A stretch of 64,000 nt of DNA from Acidobacteria bacterium SCN 69-37 (lineage in GTDB: Bacteria > Acidobacteriota > Vicinamibacteria > Vicinamibacterales > SCN-69-37), in the NCBI GenBank assembly GCA_001724025.1, contig MEDJ01000011.1, positions 1-64,000 of the forward strand, given 5' to 3'. The stretch's first letter is position 1, and every line of letters begins with the position of its first letter. Below the pieces are notes generated by a model that ran no database searches, had not been told where the DNA came from, and saw only the letters and a list, made by a program, of their open reading frames with translations. The position numbers and the translations under genes were made by a program. This document shows, piece after piece, positions 34,210 through 41,988 of the stretch.

Positions 34210-35963
34210 GCGATACGCTGCCACGCTTCGAGCACTACCCCGCGTGGGCCCGCGCGCTCGCGCACGGCATCCGGGCGCGGCTCGGCAATACGTTCGTCCT
34301 GCACGGCAATACGCACGATCTGCAACCGGCGCCGGTGGAGGGCCGTGTCCCGATCGCGACGGACTTCGTGCCGACGGCGTCGTTCCTGGCCGATTGGATC
34401 TTCGGTCGACGCGAAGTCGTGATCGAGTATCAACGCGCCAACGGTCCGATCTTTCACACGCGCGATGCGCACAGGGACCTGACGGAGGTGGCGGCCACGA
34501 TCGACGCCGTCCATGGGACCGATCTGTCGCGGGCCCTGCCGCGCGATCCCATCGGGTTCTGCACGCTCCTCGACGCGTTTTTCAAGCACTTGGCCTATCG
34601 GCCGCAGCCGATCGGCGTGGCCGTGATCTTCCCGTACGCCGAGACGCTCGTGCCCGACTCGGCGCTCGAGTCGAGTGCCGAGGACCGCGCCGTGCGCGTG
34701 TTCATCCAGAAGTGGTCGACCGACCCCGTGCTGATCGCCGCGCACGTGACGATCGTCCTCGTGACCGAGAACCTGGCCGACATCAGCGCGCGGCTCGTGC
34801 GATCGCCACAGACGATCGAGATCGAGGTCGAGCGGCCGGACGTGGCCGGTCGGCAACGGTACCTCGAGGCGGTCCGTGATCCGGCGTGGTTCGCCGCGCG
34901 CGCCGATCTGTCGGCCGAGCGGCTGGCGGCCATGACGTCGGGCCTGACGCGCATCCAGCTGCGGCAGATCCTGGCGTCGGTCGACGAGCACGGGACGAGG
35001 CTCGATGCGAAGGCGCTGCGCGAACAGAAGAAGGGCGTGATCGAGGCGGAGTGCTTCGGCCTGCTCGAGTACGTCGAGGCGCCCTATTCGCTCGACATGG
35101 TCGCGGGGCACGAGGGCGTGAAGCTGCGCCTGCGTCGCGCGGCCGACGCGATTCTCGCGGGCCGTCTGCGGGGCGTGCCGATGGGCTATCTGATCGCCGG
35201 CCCTGTCGGATCGGCCAAGACGTTCCTCGTCACCTGCTTCGCCGGCGAGATCGGATTCCCGTGCGTGAAGTTTCTGAACTTCCGCTCGCAGTGGCAGGGC
35301 GTGACCGAGGGCAACCTCGAGAAGATCCTGAAGCTGCTGCACGCGATGTGGCCGGTCGGCGTGATCATCGACGAGGCTGACGCGTTCCTCGGCGACCGCA
35401 ACCAGCAGGGCGACTCGGGCACGTCGAACCGCGTGTTCGCGCAGCTCGCGTCGTTCATGGGCAACACCGAGTATCGCGGCCGGATCGTCTGGTTCCTCAT
35501 CACGAGCCGTCCGGACCTGCTGCCCGTGGACCTGAAGCGGCAGGGGCGTGCCGAGGAGCACCTCGCCCTGTTCTATCCGCAGACGATCGACGAGCACGAC
35601 GAGCTGTTCCGCATCATGCTGCGCAAGGGGCAGGTCACCACGCCCGTGCAGTCGATTCGCGAGGTCACCGACGATCCGTCGGGACTGTCGGGGGCCGACA
35701 TCGAGGCCATGCTCGCGCGCGCGATCCTGATGGCCGACAGCGTCGACGAGGCGGGACACCCGGTGCTGTCGGCCGAGGCGCTGCGCCGGAGCTTTGCGGA
35801 TTTCATCCCGGCCACCAGCCCGCTCGAGCGCGAACTGCAGATCCTCGTGGCCGTGCAGGAGTGCACGTCGCGCGAGATCCTGCCCGAGGCGTACCGGGAT
35901 CTCGATCGGTCCGCCGTCCTGACCCGCGTCAACGAACTACGTGCCCTGCTGCGGGATGTCTGA
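34206..35963 (+). CDS. Classic AAA+ ATPase linked to PspA, with unusual P-loop
   Basis: A 585-aa protein. The N-terminal half (about 1-290) looks like a decayed AAA-type domain of the Ycf46 kind (HGNTHDL, then VIFPYAE and an IVLVTENLADIS block). The C-terminal half (about 300-500) is an active-type AAA+ module: Walker A GPVGSAKT, Walker B GVIIDEADAF, sensor 1 ITSRPDL, and KRQGRAEEHL in the arginine-finger position. The P-loop has Ala where Gly normally precedes the Lys, which is odd. A helical C terminus follows. The GTG at 34206 overlaps the upstream stop. By analogy to Vps4 it may disassemble or reshape PspA polymers; unproven. Confidence 0.75.
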   Translation: MSDTLPRFEHYPAWARALAHGIRARLGNTFVLHGNTHDLQPAPVEGRVPIATDFVPTASFLADWIFGRREVVIEYQRANGPIFHTRDAHRDLTEVAATIDAVHGTDLSRALPRDPIGFCTLLDAFFKHLAYRPQPIGVAVIFPYAETLVPDSALESSAEDRAVRVFIQKWSTDPVLIAAHVTIVLVTENLADISARLVRSPQTIEIEVERPDVAGRQRYLEAVRDPAWFAARADLSAERLAAMTSGLTRIQLRQILASVDEHGTRLDAKALREQKKGVIEAECFGLLEYVEAPYSLDMVAGHEGVKLRLRRAADAILAGRLRGVPMGYLIAGPVGSAKTFLVTCFAGEIGFPCVKFLNFRSQWQGVTEGNLEKILKLLHAMWPVGVIIDEADAFLGDRNQQGDSGTSNRVFAQLASFMGNTEYRGRIVWFLITSRPDLLPVDLKRQGRAEEHLALFYPQTIDEHDELFRIMLRKGQVTTPVQSIREVTDDPSGLSGADIEAMLARAILMADSVDEAGHPVLSAEALRRSFADFIPATSPLERELQILVAVQECTSREILPEAYRDLDRSAVLTRVNELRALLRDV

Positions 35964-35990
35964 CGTCCGTCCGTTTCACGGAGGTTGATT

Positions 35991-37649
35991 GTGTCGCGAA
36001 GCCCCCTGTTCGGTTCCCTGCGCCGTGCGTTCCGCCTGGCAGCCCTGTCGTCGCGCGGCGGCGGTCGAACGCCCCCGATCGACGAACTCATCGACATGGC
36101 GTACTCGCGTCGCCGTTTCCTCCGGCAGACGGCGGCTGTCGGCGCCGGCGTGGCGGCGACCTCGCTGGCGGGATGCGCGCGCGGCGAGGGCCCATCAGGA
36201 CCCGCGGGTTCCACGTCGCCAGGGAGCCCCCCGCGCGTGGCGATCGTGGGCGGCGGCATGGCCGGACTCAACACGGCCTACAAGCTGAGCAAAGCGGGTC
36301 TGACCGCGACGATTTACGAGGGCGCGGATCGTACCGGCGGGCGCATGTTCACGGCCACCGATCTGCTCGGCGACCGGCTGACGACGGAACTGGGCGGCGA
36401 GTTCATCGACAGCACGCACGACGAGATGCTGGCGTTGATGGCCGAATTCGACCTCGAGCGGCTCGACACCCAGGGCGCGGGCTCGGAGAACCTGCGCGCC
36501 GAGACGTACTTCATTGATCGACGACACTACACACATGCCGAGGCGGCGCGGGCGTTCGTGCCGCTGGCCGAGAAGATTCTCGCCGACTACGACGAACTGG
36601 ACGACGTGGTCGACTATCGGAACGCGGGCGGCGGGGTCGAGCTCGACCGGATGTCCATTGCCGCGTATCTCGATCGCATCGGCGCGCGTGGCTGGATGCG
36701 TGAGCTGCTCGAGGCGGCGTACGTCACCGAGTACGGTATGGACGCGGGCGATCAGTCGGCGCTGAACTTCGTGTTCCTCATCGGCACCGGCGATCTCGAG
36801 GACGCGACGGCGATGTCGCTGCTCGGCGACAGCGACGAGCGCTACAAGGTGCGCGGCGGCAACCAGCGCATCGTCGATGCGTTGGCGACGCGCGTGGAGT
36901 CGCAGATCCGGCGCCGGCACCGGCTCGAGGCCATTCGCAGCCGCGGCGAGGGTTTCACGCTCACGTTCCAGACCGATGGCGGCGTGATCGATCAGGACGC
37001 CGATATCGTCGTGCTCGCGATCCCCTTCACGCTGCTGCGCGAGGTGCGCATCGACGTGAACCTGCCGGACGTCAAGCGCCACGTGATTCAGGAGCTCGGC
37101 TACGGCGCCAACGCCAAAGTGCTCGTCGGGTTCAACAGCCGTCCCTGGGAGGCGCAGGGCTATAGCGGGGCCACCTACAGCGACGAAACGTTCCAGCTTG
37201 CGTGGGCCAACAGCTATCTGCAGCCGGGCAGCGCCGGCGGACTGACCTTGTATTCGGGGGGAACGCCCGCGATCGAGGCCGGGCAGGGCACCCCGGAAGA
37301 GGCGGCGACGCGCCTGCTGGCCGGCATCGAACGCGCGTACCCGGGGGCGCTGCGCGCGCGTAACGGCAAGGTCTCGCGATTCCACTGGCCGACGTTCCCG
37401 TGGACGAAGGCCAGTTACGCCTGCTACAAGGCCGGGCAGTGGACGACGCTGGCCGGAAGCGAGAGTGTGCCTGTCGGCAACCTGTTCTTCGCGGGCGAGC
37501 ATTGCAGCTACGATTTCCAGGGCTTCATGAACGGCGCGGCGCAGTCCGGCGCCGACACGGCCGTGGCCGTGCTGGCACAGATCAGTGGCAGCCGCCTGCC
37601 GGCGGCCGCACGGCGCTATTCGCGCCGGCAACTGGCTCGACTGGCCTAG
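35991..37649 (+). CDS. Tat-exported FAD-dependent amine oxidase-family protein
   Basis: A 552-aa flavin oxidoreductase. The twin-arginine motif SRRRFLRQ (residues 38-45) is followed by a hydrophobic stretch and a lipobox LAGC, so it is probably a Tat-exported lipoprotein. The dinucleotide motif VAIVGGGMAGLNTAYKL and the C-terminal FAD block LFFAGEHCSYDFQGFMNGA define the amine oxidase/protoporphyrinogen oxidase-like family. The GTG at 35991 has GGAGG 6 bases upstream; an ATG at 36096 directly before the Tat motif is the alternative. It lies 27 bases after the AAA+ gene. The substrate, perhaps an amine or amino acid, is unknown. Confidence 0.82.
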   Translation: MSRSPLFGSLRRAFRLAALSSRGGGRTPPIDELIDMAYSRRRFLRQTAAVGAGVAATSLAGCARGEGPSGPAGSTSPGSPPRVAIVGGGMAGLNTAYKLSKAGLTATIYEGADRTGGRMFTATDLLGDRLTTELGGEFIDSTHDEMLALMAEFDLERLDTQGAGSENLRAETYFIDRRHYTHAEAARAFVPLAEKILADYDELDDVVDYRNAGGGVELDRMSIAAYLDRIGARGWMRELLEAAYVTEYGMDAGDQSALNFVFLIGTGDLEDATAMSLLGDSDERYKVRGGNQRIVDALATRVESQIRRRHRLEAIRSRGEGFTLTFQTDGGVIDQDADIVVLAIPFTLLREVRIDVNLPDVKRHVIQELGYGANAKVLVGFNSRPWEAQGYSGATYSDETFQLAWANSYLQPGSAGGLTLYSGGTPAIEAGQGTPEEAATRLLAGIERAYPGALRARNGKVSRFHWPTFPWTKASYACYKAGQWTTLAGSESVPVGNLFFAGEHCSYDFQGFMNGAAQSGADTAVAVLAQISGSRLPAAARRYSRRQLARLA

Positions 37650-37675
37650 GCGCCTGAGGACGAGGGGGGAGAGGC

Positions 37676-38773
37676 ATGGCGAATGGATCGGGTGGCGGCG
37701 GCGTCCGCTTGACGGGACCGGGCAAGTTCCTGCTGTTTCTCGTGGGGCTCGCGGTATTGGCGTTCGCGGCGTGGACCTACCGCGACTCGCTGCCGTTCGG
37801 GCGGACGACCACTTCGACGTCGAACTCAACGTCGACCAGCGGCGCGCCAGCCGGGCCGTCGACCACGACGGCCGCAGGCGGGCAGCAGGCGGGCGTGCTG
37901 GCGCGGGTGCGACAGAGTGGCGTGTTGCGGGTCGGCATGGAACCCGACGCCCCGCCGCTGCACTTCATCAACGCGCGCAAGCAGGAAGACGGCTTCGACT
38001 TCCGGCTCGCGGGTGTGGTGGCCGAAGGGCTCGGCGCGCAGCGGATTCAGGTGGTCGAGGCCGACTACGAAGATCTCCCGGATCTGCTGCGTCGCGGCGA
38101 CATCGACGTCATCATGGCCGGCTACGTGCCTGATTCGTCGATCGCGGATGTCGTCTGGTCGAACGGCTACCTGGACTTCGGCCTGGCGATGATCGTCCAC
38201 GAGGGCATGACGTCGACGTTCCGATCCGTCCGCGACCTGACGGGCAAGCGGATTGCCATCTACGATGATCCCGCTGCCGATCGCTGGGTCCGCGAGAACA
38301 TCCCGAACGCGCGCATCAGCAGGTTCTCGGGCGACGACGGCTGGTTCGAGGCCGTGGAGCGCAACGATGCCGACGCGTTGATCTACGACTATCCGTTCGC
38401 CGCCGAGGAGATCAAAGCGCACCCGCGCACGACCATCGTGCAGTACAACCTGAATCAGTCGAGGTACGCCGTCGGGATTCCGGCCGGCAACTACGACCTG
38501 GTGTACGAGGTGAACCAGGCCATCGACCGGTTCCGCGCGACGCCGCAGTACACCGAGTTGATGCGCGAGTACCTGTCGAGCGAATCGGACGTGTTCACGC
38601 GGCCGATCGCCGGCCGTCGGACATACACGGTCAAGGCCGGCGACACCCTGAGCCGGATCGCGGGCACCGAACTGAACGATCAGAACCGCTGGCGCGAAAT
38701 CTGGGATCTCAATCGCGACCGCGTCGCCAACGAGAACCTGATCTATCCGCGGCTGGTGTTGCTGATGCCGTGA
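37676..38773 (+). CDS. Anchored solute-binding (SBP3) protein fused to LysM
   Basis: A 365-aa protein with one N-terminal transmembrane helix (about 17-35), a Ser/Thr-rich linker (42-68), a family-3 periplasmic solute-binding domain (about 72-310; VLRVGMEPDAPPLHF, then GDIDVIMAGY) and a C-terminal LysM domain (about 315-365; YTVKAGDTLSRIAG). It faces the periplasm and should bind a small ligand and peptidoglycan. There is no permease nearby, so a sensing role is likelier than uptake; MltF uses a similar SBP3 domain to sense cell-wall peptides. It is the last gene of the block, 26 bases after the oxidase. Confidence 0.82.
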   Translation: MANGSGGGGVRLTGPGKFLLFLVGLAVLAFAAWTYRDSLPFGRTTTSTSNSTSTSGAPAGPSTTTAAGGQQAGVLARVRQSGVLRVGMEPDAPPLHFINARKQEDGFDFRLAGVVAEGLGAQRIQVVEADYEDLPDLLRRGDIDVIMAGYVPDSSIADVVWSNGYLDFGLAMIVHEGMTSTFRSVRDLTGKRIAIYDDPAADRWVRENIPNARISRFSGDDGWFEAVERNDADALIYDYPFAAEEIKAHPRTTIVQYNLNQSRYAVGIPAGNYDLVYEVNQAIDRFRATPQYTELMREYLSSESDVFTRPIAGRRTYTVKAGDTLSRIAGTELNDQNRWREIWDLNRDRVANENLIYPRLVLLMP

Positions 38774-38783
38774 CGCGATCGTC

Positions 38784-38848
38784 GGAGCCCTGGGGCTTCA
38801 GCCCCAGGGGGCGTCGGGTCTCCCCGGGTCTGAAGACCCGGGGCTCCG
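38784..38848. repeat. Head-to-head pair of REP-like palindromes
   Basis: Copy 2, GGAGCCCTGGGGCTTCAG.. with stem 38788-38797/38800-38809, and copy 3 in opposite orientation, stem 38822-38831/38834-38843. They fill the gap between two convergent genes and probably end transcription from both sides. Confidence 0.75.
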
Positions 38849-38858
38849 GATTGTCCCG

Positions 38859-39884
38859 TCATCCGCCCCTCGTATGCATCTCGAGGTGGGCGTCGCGCTT
38901 GAGGGCGGTGATCGGGATGTAGACGCCGCGGTCGTCAACGCGCAGGCGCTCCTCGGCGCCGCGATCCGCGCGGCCCTGCCAGACGGCGTCGATCATCTTC
39001 CGCAGGGTGGCCGTCGACGCCCCGGCCCGCAGCGGACGACGCAGGTCGAGACCGTGCCTGGCGTACAGGCAGAGCAGCAGCACGCCGTCGGCCGTCAGGC
39101 GCGCGCGGTCGCAACTCGAGCAGAAGGGCTGCGTTGTCGACGCGATGATGCCGAAGACCTGGCCGTCGGGCAACTGGAAGCGTTCGGCGGGCGCCGACGA
39201 ATCGGGATCGCCGAGCGGCGTGACCGGCCCGTAGTGCGCGGTGACCGTTTCCAGAATCTCCGCACGTGAGACCACGGCGTCCGGCCGCCAACCGATCGCA
39301 CCGCCGACGTCCATGTACTCGATGAACCGGATTTCGGCGTTCTCGTCGCGCGCGAAAGCGAGCAGGTCCAGGATCTCGTCGTCGTTGTCGCCGCGGCTGA
39401 CGACGGTGTCGATTTTGAGCGCCGTGAAGCCGGCGCGCCGGGCCGCGCGGATGCCCGCCAGGACGCGCGGCAGGGCATCAAGGCGTGCGAGCCGCGCGAA
39501 ACGATCGCCCCGCAGCGTGTCGAGGCTGACCGTCACACGCTGCAGGCCCGCCGCGCGCAGATCCGCTGCCGCTTCGGCCAGCAGCACGCCGTTCGTCGTC
39601 ATGGCCAGGTCGGTCAGCCACGGGCGACTGGCCAGTTGGACGATGAGGTGGGGCAGTTGCGGACGCAGCAGCGGCTCGCCGCCCGTCAGCCGGACGCGCG
39701 CCAGGCCGAGCGACGCGCCGATGTCGGCCAGCGTGACCATCTCGTCGAAGCCCAGCAGATCCTCGCGTGGCAGCCAGGCGTAGGCGTCCTGCGGCATGCA
39801 GTAGTGACAGCGGAGGTTGCACCTGTCGGTCACCGAAATCCGCAGCGTGCGCAGCGGACGACCGAACGTGTCGAGGACGGGCAC
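38859..39884 (-). CDS. moaA: GTP 3',8-cyclase (molybdenum cofactor)
   Basis: A radical SAM enzyme that with MoaC turns GTP into cyclic pyranopterin monophosphate. It is 341 aa. The N-terminal cluster is CNLRCHYC, the second cluster CSSC with a further Cys 13 residues later (ADGVLLLC), and the chain ends in the required Gly-Gly. The start is GTG with no Shine-Dalgarno and a TAGCCT box 6 bases before. No other moa/moe gene is in the window. Confidence 0.95.
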   Translation of the reverse strand: MPVLDTFGRPLRTLRISVTDRCNLRCHYCMPQDAYAWLPREDLLGFDEMVTLADIGASLGLARVRLTGGEPLLRPQLPHLIVQLASRPWLTDLAMTTNGVLLAEAAADLRAAGLQRVTVSLDTLRGDRFARLARLDALPRVLAGIRAARRAGFTALKIDTVVSRGDNDDEILDLLAFARDENAEIRFIEYMDVGGAIGWRPDAVVSRAEILETVTAHYGPVTPLGDPDSSAPAERFQLPDGQVFGIIASTTQPFCSSCDRARLTADGVLLLCLYARHGLDLRRPLRAGASTATLRKMIDAVWQGRADRGAEERLRVDDRGVYIPITALKRDAHLEMHTRGG

Positions 39885-39890
39885 GGATAG

Positions 39891-39896
39891 AGGCTA
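39891..39896 (-). promoter_or_regulatory. -10 box TAGCCT for moaA, leaderless
   Basis: On the minus strand TAGCCT is followed by 6 bases and then the GTG start of moaA. Confidence 0.4.
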
Positions 39897-39993
39897 CACG
39901 GCTGCACGGCGGCGCGGCTACAGGCGGCGCGGCGGCCGGCGGGCTGATAGAGGGCCCCACCGCCCGTAGCCCGCGGCCAGCCGCCTTCTCTTC

Positions 39994-39999
39994 TATAAT
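39994..39999 (+). promoter_or_regulatory. Perfect -10 box TATAAT, leaderless start
   Basis: TATAAT exactly 7 bases before the ATG at 40007, with no Shine-Dalgarno. It is the clearest leaderless promoter in the window. Confidence 0.6.
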
Positions 40000-40006
40000 C
40001 GTTCGG

Positions 40007-40519
40007 ATGCTCCGCCCGTACCGAGGCCGCCTGCCGGTGGTCGATCCGTCCGCGTTCGTCGATGACAGTGCCCAGGTCATCGGTGACGTGACCATCGGCG
40101 CCGAGAGCAGCGTCTGGATGCACGTCGTCATCCGGGGCGACGTGAACGTCATCCGGATCGGGGCCCGCACGAACCTCCAGGACGGCACGATCGTGCACGT
40201 CATGCACGACACGCGCGCCACGACGATTGGCGACGACGTGACGATCGGGCACGGCGCGGTGATTCACGGGTGCACGATTCGCGACCGCGTGCTCATCGGC
40301 ATGGGGACGATCGTGCTCAACGGCGCGGTGATCGGTGAGGATTCGATCGTCGCGGCCGGAACACTCGTCACCGAAGGCACCGTCATTCCGCCGCGATCGA
40401 TGGTGATGGGCCGGCCCGGGACCGTCCGGCGGCCGCTGTCCGACGAGGACGTGACGTCCATCCTCGGATATGCCCGCAATTACGTGGGCTATCGGCTCGA
40501 TTACATGGTGCGCGGTTAG
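40007..40519 (+). CDS. Gamma-carbonic anhydrase-family hexapeptide protein
   Basis: A 170-aa left-handed beta-helix protein with hexapeptide repeats through residues 15-140. The three metal histidines are visible in GTIVHVMHD and IGHGAVIHG, with RGDVN upstream, as in the Cam/YrdA family. YrdA-type proteins bind zinc, and some hydrate CO2; activity differs between members. The ATG at 40007 is fixed by the promoter; the open frame extends upstream only by chance. It is divergent from moaA. Confidence 0.88.
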   Translation: MLRPYRGRLPVVDPSAFVDDSAQVIGDVTIGAESSVWMHVVIRGDVNVIRIGARTNLQDGTIVHVMHDTRATTIGDDVTIGHGAVIHGCTIRDRVLIGMGTIVLNGAVIGEDSIVAAGTLVTEGTVIPPRSMVMGRPGTVRRPLSDEDVTSILGYARNYVGYRLDYMVRG

Positions 40520-40552
40520 GCCGGTGTCGACCGGTTCCGTGCAGACGCTTCG

Positions 40553-41917
40553 ATGACTTCCACCCAGCCCGCGCGCGGTACGCGCGACTTCCTGCCCGAC
40601 ACGCTGCGCCGGCGTCACTACGTGATGGACGTGGTGCGCGACGTGTACCGGCGCTACGGCTTCGAGCCGCTCGAGACCCCGGCGTTCGAGAACATCGCGA
40701 CGCTGATGGGCAAGTACGGCGACGAAGGCAACCAGCTGATCTTCAAGATTCTGCGTCGCGGCGAGCACGAGGCCAGCGGCCAGGCCGACCTGGCGCTGCG
40801 CTACGACCTGACCGTGCCGCTCGCGCGCGTCGTCGCGCAGTACCAGGCCGAGTTGCCGCGCTTCTTCAAGCGGTACCAGATCCAGCCGGTGTGGCGCGCG
40901 GATCGTCCGGCGCGCGGCCGGTTCCGTGAGTTCTATCAATGCGACATCGACGCGGTCGGCTCGACGTCGCTCGTGGTCGAGGCCGATCTGCTCGCGGCGG
41001 CGAGCGACGTGCTGACGCGGCTCGGGTTCACCGACTTCGTGATCCGCCTCAACCATCGACATGCGCTGACCGCGATGCTCGCGTGCGTCGGGATCCCCGC
41101 CGCGCTGCACGGTGAAGCACTCGTCGCGCTCGACAAGCTCGACAAGATTGGCGTCGACGGCGTGGCCGCCGAACTCCGGACACGCGGCGTGAGCGACGTG
41201 GCGGCGTCGGCGTGCCTGGCGTTCCTGGCCGGGAGCACGGCCCCGGGCGTCACGGTCGACGACGTGATCGGACGCCTGCGGACGCTGGTGGCCTCGGACG
41301 AGACGGGGACCGCGGCCGTGGCCGATCTCCAGACGATTGTGGACTTGTCGGCCGGCACGCGGGCCGGCGCGCATATCCGCATCGATCCGAGCCTGGCGCG
41401 CGGCCTGTCGTACTACACCGGCGCCATCATGGAAGTGGCCGTGCCGGATCTGGCAGGCAGCCTCGGCGGTGGCGGCCGGTACGACAACCTGATCGGCATG
41501 TTCCTCGGGCGCGACATCCCGGCCTGCGGGTTTTCGCTCGGGCTCGAACGCATCATCGTGGTGATGACGGAACGCGACATGTTTCCGGCGTCGGTGGCGT
41601 CTGGCGCGGCGGACGTGATGGTCACGTTCCTCGATGATGGCTGTCGCGCGTCGGCGCTGGCCCTGGCGGCCGACCTGCGCCAGGCGGGCCTGGCGATCGA
41701 GATCTACCCGGAGACCAGTCGCAAGTTCGACAAGCCGCTGAAGTATGCGGCCAGCCGCCAGGTCCCGCTCCTGGCCATCGTCGGGCCCGACGAACTGGCG
41801 CGGGGCGAGGTGGCCGTGAAGAATCTGACGACGCGCGCGCAGGAGAGCGTGGCGCGTGATCGTGTGGTGGCCGTGATCGGCGCGGCGTTGGCCGCCGCCC
41901 GTGTCACGCAATCGTAG
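40553..41917 (+). CDS. hisS: Histidine--tRNA ligase
   Basis: A class II aminoacyl-tRNA synthetase (454 aa). Opening RGTRDFLP, motif 2 in QPVWRADRPARGRFREFYQ, and the histidine-specific block LARGLSYYTGAI with GGGGRYDNLIG are all clear; the C-terminal anticodon domain is about residues 355-450. It lies 33 bases after the carbonic anhydrase gene. Its stop codon is followed at once by a palindrome. Confidence 0.96.
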   Translation: MTSTQPARGTRDFLPDTLRRRHYVMDVVRDVYRRYGFEPLETPAFENIATLMGKYGDEGNQLIFKILRRGEHEASGQADLALRYDLTVPLARVVAQYQAELPRFFKRYQIQPVWRADRPARGRFREFYQCDIDAVGSTSLVVEADLLAAASDVLTRLGFTDFVIRLNHRHALTAMLACVGIPAALHGEALVALDKLDKIGVDGVAAELRTRGVSDVAASACLAFLAGSTAPGVTVDDVIGRLRTLVASDETGTAAVADLQTIVDLSAGTRAGAHIRIDPSLARGLSYYTGAIMEVAVPDLAGSLGGGGRYDNLIGMFLGRDIPACGFSLGLERIIVVMTERDMFPASVASGAADVMVTFLDDGCRASALALAADLRQAGLAIEIYPETSRKFDKPLKYAASRQVPLLAIVGPDELARGEVAVKNLTTRAQESVARDRVVAVIGAALAAARVTQS

Positions 41918-41937
41918 GGGCGAGGCATGCCTCGCCC
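41918..41937. repeat. 20-bp perfect palindrome after hisS
   Basis: GGGCGAGGCATGCCTCGCCC begins on the base after the hisS TAG. It is a variant of the palindrome after aspS (43753-43772) with paired base changes. It may act as terminator. Confidence 0.8.
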
Positions 41938-41988
41938 GTGTGACCGTAGGGGGCCGACGGCTGTGTCGACCCACAGAAGGAGACTTTC

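Noticed and set aside
33759-35759. 666-aa minus-strand frame
   Set aside because: Shadow of the AAA+ gene; no start signal or domain.
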